Source: Tetrahymena elliotti 4EA
Lineage: Eukaryota; Ciliophora; Oligohymenophorea; Hymenostomatida; Tetrahymenidae
Direction: 5' to 3'
Length of the DNA stretch: 64,000 bases
Assembly (NCBI GenBank): GCA_000231825.2
Contig: JH720300.1
Coordinates: forward strand, 483,878-547,877
A model generated the notes under the pieces. It worked only from the letters and a program-made list of their open reading frames with translations, made no database searches and was not told where the DNA came from. A program made the position numbers and the translations under genes. This document shows positions 25,950 through 39,500 of this stretch, one piece after another; within the stretch, counting starts at the first letter, position 1, and the number at the start of each line of letters is the position of its first letter.

Positions 25950-26188
25950 AATAAAATAAAATTTATAATGATAGTTAAGATGCATTTATTAATAAGAAGT
26001 TCATTTATTTGTTAAATATAGTTTAATTACTACTTATTATTTTATTTATTGTAAATTTATCAATACATTAAACAAAATCTCTCTATTATTAAAATTAAAA
26101 TTTGTAAAACAAAACATCATTTTCAATATTTATTAATTAAGTTTTTAATAAGTAGAACAATCGATTTTCTTTATTAAAGCAGAAAAAG

Positions 26189-29100
26189 ATGGAGCAACCT
26201 GATGAAGATAGCTTACACTATAGTCAATCAAAATACAAATCGTATTTGCAGAAGCCAGACTTAGAATATAAGGATTTGAACTTACTGTAGGATGTATCAT
26301 GTTGGAGTGAAACTTAGTAATCCAAACTTTCATGTCCATTATCTAAAAGTGCTATTGTATAAAATGCGATTAATGACGAATCAAAACCTACTGAGTACAG
26401 AATTGAGAATAAATAAGATGATAAAGAGGAAAAATCAAATTAAAATAAAGTATGTATATTGTAATCGTTTAAAAATTAAAAAATATTTTTAAAAAGCTAA
26501 AACCCCAAGAAGAGTAATGTCTAGTAGAGATCTAGTAATATGACTCTAATCGAAACATTAAAAGTAAAACATATGGTGGGGACTAATCAGGAAAAAACAT
26601 TGATACTGATAAAAGTAAGCTGACAACTTTTTCGTTAAGAAAATAGCAAACATTAAATGGGTAGAAACCAATTATAAATAATTCAAGTTTCAAAAATAGA
26701 AACATCACCAATAGCATTACATTTATGATGAAGCTTAAACAAAAAATAACATACTACTAAAAAGTGTTAACACTTCCAGGTAGAAGTAAGTATGTAACAG
26801 AAACAATAAAGGATTATATTAATGATAAAAGTGATAGTTCTCATAACAGAGCCCAAAATTGGTTGCTAAAATGCAATTTAATTTAAAATATTTATAATTA
26901 CTTACAGTCTCTAAACTTGCCTTTGATAGATTGCCAAAGCAAAATAGGAATAGGTTTATCATTTTTCTTTATAACGTATAATTGTATTTTTCTTTTACTT
27001 TTATCACTTTTTACTGTTTTTAATGGACTTTAATCTAGGATGGAAATTTTAAACTCGATTACATTCTTCTTATGGATTATTGAATTGATAGTCAAATTAA
27101 ATACCTCATTCTTTCTAAAGGAAAAATTAATCAAATAAAGAGAGGATATAATACTCCATTATTTGCAAAAAAAAATTTGCATTGATCTCATCCCAATAAT
27201 AGTAATAATTAACTCAACACATAAGATAATTTTGATTATTGTATTCATAAAAACTATTAATATTGTTTCAGATATATCCTAATTCTAGAAATATTTATGT
27301 ATGGTTGTGAGAAAATACTATTTTGTCATTCTGATAAATTTAGTTATTAAAATGTTTACATTTGCTCACATTATTGCATGTATGTGGTTTGGTATAGCTC
27401 TAATAGAAATTAATTACATGAACATTTCTAGTTGGATAGAAGATGGCACCGATTTTGAAAATGATTGGTGGAAGATTTACATTCAATCATTATATTGGGC
27501 ACTTACATTAATGACTACGGGATCTAATGTAGCTACAACCATATTATAGCTAATGTTCACTACTTTCATTATGATATTTACTACTATAGCATTTGGCTAT
27601 TTGCTCAACATAGTAGGTTTTGTTCTTGAAACAATTGATAAATAAGATGAGTAAAAACGTAGTGACATTAATGTTATAAATGAATACATGAGACAGAAAA
27701 AAATTTCTTAGTAAGATTTTTCTTTTTTAAGATTAATTTACTTATTTACAAAAAATATCATATTCCTTTTGAGCTTACTTCATTTTTTTTCTTTTTAAAA
27801 TTACCATTCAAATCACAATTATTGGAAAATTTTTTAGTTAAGTAAATTTTTTTATTTTTAAAGCGGCTGTAAATTTCTAAATAATTTATAGATGTAAAAT
27901 GATAATACTTATACTTCAAAATGTTTAATTTATTTTCATTTCACTGAACTTTTTTGAGAGTAAAAAAGTCATTTGCTTTTTAAGATTTAAATTTAATTTT
28001 TTTTTGTAAAAATTTATTGAATTAAACTTTTTAACATTAAAAATAGTATTTTTATTGAATTAAATAATAATAAATTTAATTTAAGCTGATTATCAAAGAT
28101 CAAAAAAAATAAAAATATCTATTAAAAACAATTATTAAAATTATTTCCTTTGATCACAAATTTTCCAACAACAACGAAGAAGCTTTTTCTCATTATTAAC
28201 AAATAATGATTTATCAAATAAAAATTTAAAATTAACTTTTTTTTAAAACTAACAAATAGAAATTTGTAATCAAAGATCAATATAAGTTTAGAGTATTACT
28301 ATAGCTAGAATATGAATAAGCTCTAGTAGGAAAGTGAAGAAATATTAGATAAACTATCTCTAGATTTGAAAATATCTCTTGCTAAAGAATTCAATAGGAA
28401 AATAATCAATAAAATAGAAATATTCACCAAAAATTTTTCTAATACTACATTAGATTTACTTTGTTTTGCTTGTGTAGAAGAGTTTTATTTACCTAATCAA
28501 ATCATTTATAGTGATAATCATAAATCAGAGCCCTCATTAATATACGTTATATCAGGATAAAGTAACTTTTAAAATTCTTAATTAAATAATATTTAAAATA
28601 AATATTTTTAGTTGAGCTTGTTTACTTAGACCAATTGGATCAAAGTTATTCTACTTAGTATATTAATTCCTAGATAAAAGAGGGATAGATTTGTGGTTAG
28701 CTTGAGCTTTTTACAGGAATGTCATAATAAAGGTATTTTAGATCTACTGAATATTGCTAGATTTTAAGAATTACTCATAAAGATTTTGTTGAATTAGTAA
28801 GAAAAGATCAGAAAGATTTTGAAAAGTTCTGCTAAATTAGAGATAATGTTTTAGTCTATGAATCATTTTCTTCTCTAAGTGTTCCTTGTGAAATTTGTAA
28901 TTATTCAACTCATTAAGTATTTAATTGCCCTATGATACATTTATAAAAAAATTTTATGATCTAAAAAATTGGAATAAGTTAGAAGTAGTAATAAAATAGA
29001 TAGTATTAGGATCGTTAACAAACACATAAAACAAAAAAAGCTGTGACAGAAAACAATCCTGCTCACTAATAATTTATTTAAGAACATTTATTTCAGCAGT

Positions 29101-29928
29101 AAATTAATTCAAATAATGAAATTGAATATGAATTCAGCGAAATGACAGATTAAGAATAGAGTGAATAAGAAAATCAAACAGCTACATAACTAACAATAGA
29201 TGAGTAAGGAAAAATTTTTAAAATAGAAGAGGGTTAACCAGTTGAAATGAAAAATGATAAAAGAAAATCTGTATAGATTTAGCAAATTACTATTCCTATG
29301 GCTAAAATGTAATAGGGTGGTTATCGTTAATCAATACTCTAGCAGGTAGAAGAAATTGCTGTAAAAAAAACTTTTATTTTTAAAAAACTTAATTAATTTT
29401 TTTAAGCAAAAAGGAGAAGATTTATCAAATATTTAAGACTTAAAAGGCATGTCAAAGCGAAAGTAATCAATACTAAGTAAAAAAATGGAGTTTAATTTTG
29501 ATGTCTAGCAAATAAGTGAAACAGTTAGTAAAATAAGGAATAGTGAAGGTGATTGCTTTTAAGTGCTGTTATCACCATCTAAAAAATAAAGTTTTATTTA
29601 CTTATCTAACTATTAATCTTAATTAAATAACTCTTAAGATTTTGAGGAAAAGTCTAATCCTTCTAGGAGGAAAGAGCGTAATAAAACCAGATAATTTACA
29701 AGAACTGGTAACAGCCATTTGACATAGATTTTAAAAATTTAATAAATGGGAAATTTAAATTAAAATAAGTAATAAGAAGACGAGCTGGAAAATCCATGGA
29801 ACTTTGAAAAACTACAGGATTATAAATTTTATTTTACTAAAGGAAACTCTAAGAATTATTTGATAAGATATAACAAATTCTATAATAAAAAATTTAAAGA
29901 AATTCTTAAAAAATAATTTAAAAAATGA
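26189..29928 (+). CDS. CNBD cation channel paralogue D, GSN pore, zinc knuckle
   Basis: Five exons: 26189-26449, 26497-27710, 28260-28561, 28612-29360 and 29407-29928; phases agree and give 1015 residues. It alone has a 47-nt intron in the N-terminal region (26450-26496); without removing it the frame meets TGA near 26632. VSCWSETQ lies near residue 36. The pore is YWALTLMTTGSN with GSN at 429-431, and S6 is FGYLLNIVGFVLETI. The C-linker is NLQSKINISLEYYY and the CNBD has EEFYLPNQIIYS. The knuckle is C685, C688, H693, C698. The tail box is NPWNFEKLQDYKFYF. The C-linker intron is 549 nt, the longest in the window. The gene is followed by a convergent neighbour on the minus strand. Confidence 0.86.
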
Positions 29929-30525
29929 ACAATTCCTTATTTTATCATAAACGCATTAAAAAAAATATATGAGAATAATTAGTTTAAATTTAATAATTTT
30001 TTTATTTTATCATTAAAAAAAAATAAATGTTGTAGAGTTTTTTGGATCTTAATTAATTAATAGCTGTTTAAATATTCTTAAATTCAATATTAAATACTTT
30101 TCTGTCACTTTGTTTTCTTGCTTTCTTGATATCTTTGATTTTCTAAATTAAAAACTAAAATTAATTAACAAAAATATGTAAGAGCTTAAATCAAACTTTT
30201 AAGATAGTTGGAATTAAAAAGAAAAATTACAAATTTAATAAAACAAACAAAGATACAAATTTTGATTAGAGAATAAGATTTAATTAATATTATTTTAAAC
30301 TATATTTAGAATAAATAGTACAAAAGATATAATTTACAGTTTAAAGGATAAAGGAATTCTTTATTTGATATTAAAAAATTAACTCGTTGAATAAATTTTA
30401 TAAGTAAAATAACAATTTACAAGAAAAATCTACAAAATTTACCAATTTATTATTAATAATACATATATATTACTTATCTATTTTGTTATTTTTAAAAAAT
30501 TATTCATATCGGAATTCTAATTTGT
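29929..30525. other. Convergent intergenic region
   Basis: About 600 bp between the stop of channel D and the stop of the giant minus-strand gene. It is A/T-rich and presumably holds both 3' UTRs; no gene seen. Confidence 0.5.
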
Positions 30526-33500
30526 TCAAATCTCTTTTGTTAGCAATTCTTTAATTTCACTATTCTATAGGTTATCACGATTTTCTCCTGTTTTCATATT
30601 TAGAGATTCTGTGTCATCAGTTACAAAATCTTTGTTATTATCATAGTTCTAGATTTATTAATCTAAGTTTAGTTGATCTTTGAATTTAAAAATACTTTAA
30701 ATTAGTTATTTAAAAATAATTTACTTATAGCATTATGTTTTGCTCTTCTAGTGTAGTAAGACCATTTATCTCTCATACTCTTGAAAGAATCAGTACTTTT
30801 AAATCTTTTCTAGTCTCTATCTTTTAGTTATTAAAGAAAGAATTTACTTTTTGGAGAATAAATATTTAAAGTTTCAGAATTTAGATTTTTAGGTGACATT
30901 ATTGATTAGCTGCAAGTATTTTAAATTATGGAAAATGTATTAGTTAAGTTTTGAGGTCTATTTTAAATGCAATTATTACTTTAGTATGAATTTGCTCTCT
31001 ATGATTTTTACAAACTTAGATGTTATTGTAATGATTCTTAACCATAGAAATTATAATTTTTTAGAAAAGATATTAATATTTTGATTTTACTTTTAACTTT
31101 TTATATTTTCATGAGACATCTAATTTTATTAGAGTTTTAAATTTAAATGTTTTCAAAATAAGATGGAAATTTTTATTTTAGATAATAAAGGAGTTTCTTG
31201 AATTTAGATCTCTTTTTAACATCACTTGAGATAGTAATTAAAGAAATACCAATCACTAGTTGAAGTATAAGTTTCAAATTAGGAATAACTAAAAGCATCA
31301 TGAGAGCTGTTTGCAAAGAAATGTTTAAATTACTAGTATTTGAGATAATTGAAGTTAAATTTAATGAAAAAGCACTTATGACTGATGATTACTATAATAA
31401 ATTGTTGAAATTCTTAATTACGTATGGTTTGAATTTGAATGTTATGAAAATCTAAAACAAAATCAGAGCATTCAAGCAACAAATCTTTTTATATTTAATA
31501 AGTTTAGATTAGAATAATTTATTTAAGAAATAATATTTTTACTCTGATTAGTTAATTCTATTAGAGTAATATTGAGACGAGAATTAATAGCTATTTATAA
31601 ATCAATTTTCCAAATTCCCAGTAATAATATTTTTCTTTGTAACCTGCAAAAATAAATGAGTATTTTATTTCTACAAATATTGACCACTTTTATTTTTTTC
31701 CACTTCTAATTTTTAAAAGCAAATATAAAGGTATTGCGAATACTAAAAGCAACAATAAAGGTAGACTGAAGTAAAGTATATATGGAGTATGATTTACAGG
31801 ATCTAGGCATCTTATATTAACATCTAAATCAAAATATTTTGTATTTCCTATTAATTTACAATTGAAAGACCTACTAATGATTGTAATTATTGTAGGGAAA
31901 AAGTAAAGATAAATAAAAACACAAGCAGTATTTAGATATCTTAAAGCTTGATTAGATTTTTTTACAAATTTATAATAAGCCCCAAGCATTAAATAAACAA
32001 ATATTAAAGAAAGGGGTAACACTAAAGACCATAAAGATTAGTAAAACCACAGAGGTTTTAAATTAGGCAGCTGGGAAAGCACACAATCTATTGATTTACT
32101 TGAAACACTTAATGCATTTCCTGAAAACTAAATAGGCACTATGAAATAATTTGGAACATTAACAGAAAAGAAGCTGATCAGAGATAGTATTTAAAGATGA
32201 TCTGTTAAAATCTTAGATACTATTGATGGCTTATCAGACTATATTACTTTTATTTAGTTTAATTATTAATTACTTTAATTAGAGAAATATTTTACAAAAA
32301 TTTACATGTAGAACCTAAAAACAGTATATCTGATTTACAGATAAAATATCCTACTAATTTAGCTTACAGTTTAGATATCACATTTTTCAAGATAATATAA
32401 ACGTAACAAAAAGTCACCAAAAAGAGGATTAAATTTTACGCTATCACAACTGAAATATTCTTTTCACAACTGTAACACTTACCAGAACTAAATAATTAAG
32501 TAAAGCTAGTATCCCATATCTCTCCATATGTATCGCATGATGAACAAAGAGGACCTATGTATCCTTCAATACAGTTTTACTAAAAAAATATTATTAAAAT
32601 ACATAATAGATTAATTGCTTAAATTTGTTCCTTTTTTAAATACTTTTCAATATTACTGTTTTTCTAAATCTTAAAAAATTCAAAATATTTCATAAAAAAA
32701 GAGAAAAAAATTTATTGTTAAATTCATATCAAAATTACCTTTGATTAAGGAGATTCAGGCTGGCAAGCTTCAGGATTAGAGCTACAGTACAAAATAAGAT
32801 CAGTATTATTATTTTCTCTCCAGTATCCATTTTTTAAAAGAAGTGTTGATTAATAGCACTTTAGAGCTGATTATGGACAAATTGAACACTAATTATCATT
32901 TATATTTAAAGAATATTTGCCTTCAGGGCATTCCTCACAGACTATCGAATTTCTTTATTTTTTAACAATTTATCCTAACTCACAGTTATCAAAATAAAAT
33001 GTTATATTTTTATAGAGCTAACTTTAATTAATATATATATTTCCTTTTGAATCTAAAATTTATGGGAAATTATTAGAAGCTACTTATAAAGTCACTTGAC
33101 TTAAAGGTTAATAAATAACTTAAGCATTTAATTTGAATCCATTATCTACAAGTTATTTAGATTCAAGCACTCCTATACATTAAATTTAATCATCCTATTG
33201 ATCATATTATAAAGAAACACTTAACTAATCTATTAATGTTTAAACATCACTACTAAATAATTTAAAATTGGTCAAATCTATATTTTAGATTTAAATGGGG
33301 TTATTTTCTTCATCTAATAGTTATATCTTTTCTAAGTAAATTTGATCACCACTTTTAAATTAATTTATCTGAATGTTGCTATTGCTTTGTTCTGATGCTG
33401 TACTATTTTATGATGATTTTACATCTTTTGTATTAATTTATATTTTTCTTAATGTTGAGCCTACATTTTTTCCATAAAAAGTTGCAAAGTTTTCAGTTAT

Positions 33501-36500
33501 ATTATTTTAATTAGTAATACCTTCTTCTAAATCTAAAACAAAATCAGGTATTGTTTACTAATAATAGATTCCTCCTCCTATTAAAGCTCTATTTAAAGAT
33601 ATAGTTGTATTTGCTAATATCAAATTTTAATGAACTAGATTTATAGCACCACCAGTTGAGAATAGAGCTTAATTTCCTTTAAATATACTATTAAAGATTC
33701 TTAAATATCCTCTATTTACTGAGTTTATTACGCTTAAAGCTCCTCCATTAAAAGAATAACATTAATTGTATTCAAATGTAGAATTTTCAATTTTATTAAT
33801 ATTATTTTCATGCAAATAAATTACTCCTGCGTATCCATTTAAGTTTGTATTATTCTTAAAATTACTGTTTAATATCTAAACTTCAAAACATTTATTTATT
33901 AAAATTACTGAAGAAAGATCATAGCCTAGTAAATTAACATTTACTACTGTTACTGTATCAATTATGAGATAACCAATACTTTCAAATTATATTAAAGGAT
34001 TTTCTATATTGAACTATATAAATTTAGATTATTTTATTTCAGTTAGTCCTTCAAAAGATTATTAATTCATTAATAGTGCTGTTATATTGCTATTTTAAAC
34101 ACTTAAATTTGATATTTTACATTCGTAATAGTTAGTTATCAGAAAGAAAGTGAATGTATATTTAAAAAATGAATTAATTAATTTTAATTTATTTGAGTTT
34201 TTAATATCAATATTATCAATCGACAACTCATTTGCTACTAAAGAGAAAAGATCCATAGAAAGATTTAATTAATCAATAAAAACATCTTATATTTTTGCAC
34301 TTACAGTTTGAGATATTGTCAAAATATTAGTTGAGTTAATCAAACTCATATTTTACAATAAAAATTCTTATGATAATAGTTAGAAATTATCAATGATGTA
34401 TGGTTCAATTTAGATCAAAAATATTTAGCTACTATTTCCTACATTAATTTAATAAATTTAAGTTAGCACACTTCCATAAATATGAATAATTGAAGATTAA
34501 AAAACTTCAAATATTATAAAATCAGAGATCATCAACTAATTTACTTACTGAACTTATATAACTTCAACAAAACTTGAGTAAGAGATATTAAAATTAGATA
34601 TTGTTATTGATTGATTATTATCTATTAAAAATATATTAACTTGATTTAAACCATAAATATTTATTCTTTATATTATGATATTTGTATTATTATAAATATT
34701 AAATAATATTTGATCTGCTTAAATGTTAGTTATCTCTAATGATTCTAGTACAACTAATTTACAGTTTTTTATTGTTATCTGATTTATTGTTTAACTAGAA
34801 CTATCAAATTTGACATCCTTAATTAAGACTTACTCAAAATCTGACAAAATAAGAGGCTAATAGTTTTAGAGTGTTGCGTTTACTATTTAAAAATTCTTCA
34901 TCTGTTTTTTTTTATTTAAATCAATCTGGCTTACAATATTTAAGTTAATATTATTCAAATAGAAATTTTAAATGTATAAAGGGAAGTTTTAGTTATCATC
35001 CCAACAAATATTATATTTTTATGAATAAGAACTACTTAGTAAAGTTATTTAATAGTTTTTATCTATATTTTTATCTTGTAACTAATCAAATTTGATTTCT
35101 TAAATGCATGAACCTTCTGAATAATAAATTTGTATTAACGATAATTTCTAATTAGACATTTGTACAGATTATAAACTTTAACCAAGCTGAATGTCTGTAT
35201 ATATACTTTCTAAGGGCCTTGTCTATTACTGAACTTCTATCGAACAAATTTCAGTTTATTATAAAGGTATTCTAATATTTTATGTGTTATTATAGGAACT
35301 AAGTAATATTTCTAATTCAGATAAGTAATTTTATTGAAATATTTTTAAAGATAGAAGCTATTAATAACTTACATTTATTTCGAAAATTAGTTAGTAGTTT
35401 GTAACAAAATCTAGTTTAATAATAGAAAGCTTATTCTTTTATACTATTAAAAAATGGTTGTTATACTTAATGTTCACAAAGTTTATTACTTCTTTAACTC
35501 CTTCATTAATTTTAGGAAATTATAACTTGAAACTAATACCGTTATAAATGATTATATCGTTAGGACATATTGAATAAATAAAATCAGTATCATATGAAAT
35601 TTTTGCCTACTTTAAGCAAGCATTTTAAAAAGTAGTCAATAATTTGAGAGCATAGGAGAACACTAAAGTTTGTCCTTGATTATTAACCAAATATATTAAC
35701 TATCTAAAATAATCACTAACAATGTTCACAATATTAGCATATTTTATTTAATATGTGTTTATAATATTATTTGTATCAGCATTAACTATATGTAAAGCTT
35801 AAAACTCTTTTTCTTGAATAACCAAGCATAAAAGTCTTTGTTATTATGAATCATAATTATTATATCTTTCATTGTAATCAAATGGGATATCCCACCATTT
35901 TTCATAAAAGACTTAACTACTTTTGCTCTAAAGTTTAAAAATGAATTTTATTACTACATCATTTTATAAATCCAATGAGTTTATTATTCCTTAATCTAAA
36001 TCATAAATCTAAATAGAACTTCTAGATGGTATTATTATGTATTTATCTAAAATAAGAGATTAAGAAGTATCTCCTTAATTCAATTTTATCAAATCAGTTT
36101 CTTAGGGATTAATACTTGTCAAATTTACAAAACTTATTTAGGATTATTACTCGTTCAATAAGAATATCTAATTTTTTCTATAATCATATAGATAGTTATC
36201 AGGTATTTTTTAAAGTTATATTCTTACTAGTAAGACTAGTTTTTATTTTAGTAAATCGACTTTGATTATGTTTAGATTTTAATAAGTAATGTAAGCAATT
36301 TAGTTGTTTTAAATCAAAATCAACTCTTAAAGATAGGGATAAAGATTTTATTAATTTGGCTCAAACAGTAAAGTATCAATTAAAACTGTATCTTAGTAAA
36401 GGTTAAGAGAAAGATTGACTAAACTATAGCTTACTTTAAATTAATTAATACTTAAACTTTAGATTTTTTAGATTTTGAGCAAACTGTTTTCACTGCTGTA

Positions 36501-39500
36501 AAGAATTTCAGCCAAATCGAATGATATTAATCGATTTTATGTTTGGACTGTCATTACAGACATCTCTGTATTAAGAAAAATTCTTTAAATAGATGTGTCA
36601 TTATATTATTATAATGAAATGGTTTCCATAAATTACATACTTGGGAATGAAAATGTTTAAATATACTAATTTGAGTATAAAACTACTATCTTCTTGCTTT
36701 CATCCATTAATATCCCTAGAATATTATCCATTTCTAAACTGAAAATTTTAATATCTAAAGTAAAATAATTACAAAGATATATTTATGGAGTTTTATCAAC
36801 TATAAGTAGACTTTTTTCTTAAATATAAAAGTAAGTTAAATTTTTTGTAAACTAACTAACTGTTTTGTAATAGAATAGCTTTTGATCTCCAGGAATATTA
36901 ATGATATTAATTTAGCTAAGATTACCAGTTAACCCAATCAAAATTTAATTTTCGAAATCATAATGTAAATTAGTATTATCCACTCTGTAATTAAATAAAT
37001 ATTAAATACTTGCAAATTAATTTAAAATAAATAAATGAAAATCTAAACTAAAAAGTGCAATTAAAAGCTTGTGACTTTTGCTAATTATAGGTATCATCTC
37101 AACAGCATTAAATGTTGTTTACAATATTATATTAATTTATTCCTTTTAAAATAAATTATATTTTAATTAATAAATAAAGAGGAAATTTTTATTTGAAGTA
37201 TCAAGATAAATAATCAAAGAAGAATGATTCCAATCAAAACTTAAAAAAATTTTTAATTAAATATACTGGAAAAATATCTGCAGGTGCTCCTGTTTACAAG
37301 TCAAACAAGTATATAAATGGATAATAAACTACAACAAGGCTTTCTTCACAATTAACTTAGAATTTTACTTCGTTATGCTATTTTGGCATATCTAATCGAA
37401 TTTAAACTTATTTTGAAATCTAAAAAAAAATATTAATGAATTGATTAGAATAATTTAAAACTTACTGAAATAGAAAATAATTATTATTTTGCTGTTTTAA
37501 TGACAATAATTTGTTAATCTGAGCAATAATGATATTCAACTATTTATGAATCTAATTTAGAAATAACTTATGGTACTGAATTTTCTAGACCATCTTATAA
37601 GTAAATTGATTCATTTTTTATCCAAAAAAAGTTTATAATATCCCAATCTAAAATATTTATTGAGAAATCAAAGCTTATTGGAAGATTTATTTGTTTGATC
37701 TCTCCAATATTTTTAGTAATATCATGTATAATTAATTACTAATTAATAGTATCATAAAAAGATATTTTATTGCTTAGTAACTAATTATCCTAAATAATTT
37801 AATCTTAAGTTATATTGAACACATTATAAGGATCATTAAATAAGTTTATATACCAAAATACTCCATTTTATGAGCAAAAGAAATCTATTTAAGTTGTGTC
37901 ATCTATAAAAATCTTTCCTAAATAATTAAAATTCTCCAAAGAACTTTTAATTACTATCATATTATCTACATCAATTATATTTTCTGAATTTTTAATGTAT
38001 TTTTAATTTTCATTTAGACTATAGAAATCTATTAAATTATTTGTGTATAGACTTAAATCAGTTCTTGCACTCAATGCAGAAATTGATTTTGTCTCCATAT
38101 CCAACCTATAGAAATAATTTTAGTCATAGTAAAAGATGTATCTTTGATTGTAAGTTAGTGGTATAAGAATTTTATCAGTATAAGGGTAATAAATTTATAA
38201 ATTAAGAGACTAAAAAGAAGATAAGTCAAAAGCATAAATGTAAATTAGCGATTTGTTAAAAATAAATATTTCCCCTGTTTTTTAATAATTTAATGAAGGA
38301 TTATAGAGAGCTGAAAACTGCATAGTAGTTAACTTGAAAACCAGTTCTTTTTTACTCAGGGAAAATGGCTAACATTCAGTAAAAGTAAAAGTATCAGATT
38401 CAGTTTGAGAGAAACAAATATATATTAAATCACCAAATGCTATAATCGGTTTATCTGAATTATCTATTGTGTAAAAAAATGGACTGTAGTCTTGCCCAAA
38501 ATTGTAAAGCTCAGATATCTATTATTTTTCAAAATCCATTAAGTATAAGAGAGATTCTTACTATTCGTTTGATGTGATATAAGCAATATAATCTTCATTT
38601 ATAATTATAAAATTATCTAATTAGAAATAATATTTTTATAAATTTTAAAATATTTATTAGCCATTATCTAAGCTAAAAACTTAACAAATCTATTAAATCA
38701 AAAATAGGTTTCTCTTTTTGATGTAAAAAAACTTGCTAAACATAGAGGAATCATATTAATAAACTATGATTTGCTTTTGAGTTGAAATTTAAACAACATA
38801 TTCATTTACTTTATTGTTTATTATTTTTCTTAATAAGAAATACTGACCATCAATTATTTGGATGCCATCATAAAAGGCTTAGTAATCTTACATTTCTAGA
38901 TTAAATAACCTAGTATTAATTATCTGATTTTTTTATAGACTTTGCAAATTAAAATATATCTTTGAAATTCCTATTCCTTACTAAGCTAAAATCTAATAAT
39001 TATCATATAAATATATTGAATTGGATTCAAATAAATCTTTTGCTCTAAACATCTTTTGATCATGGCTAATAATTTGAATTTTATCAGGATTATCATAATT
39101 AGAAATATAGAATTTTGAATTTTAATCAGGATTTAAGTATTAAATTAAATAAGTTGAATCAGAAAGATTAAATTAAACCCTAATTTGTTAATAATTTAAA
39201 ACGTTTTTTTGGAATATTTAGGATATAAATATTTCAATAATACTATTTTATTTGAATAGAACTTAATCTATAGTTGATTTACTTGTTATAAATAGAGAGC
39301 CAATAGTCTTAAGCAAAGAATTTGAAATATTTTTTTATTCTGCTTTAAACTTAATTAAGTAATCAGTGAGATTCAAAAATTATATTCTATCAGAGATAAA
39401 AAAGACAAAAGTAGAATTATCAAGCCGATTTTCATAAATCTAAGGAGACTATCTTAATTATGTTGTTGTTATATTAAACTAATAATCACTTGAATCTGAT

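Noticed and set aside
26145..26339. Minus-strand frame across the start of channel D
   Set aside because: Shadow of the conserved SCWSETQ-coding strand; the plus strand is clearly the coding one.
12679..29928. Channel cluster as one polyprotein or fewer, larger genes
   Set aside because: Each unit has its own ATG, complete domain set and TGA stop; spacers of 0.2-1.4 kb separate them.
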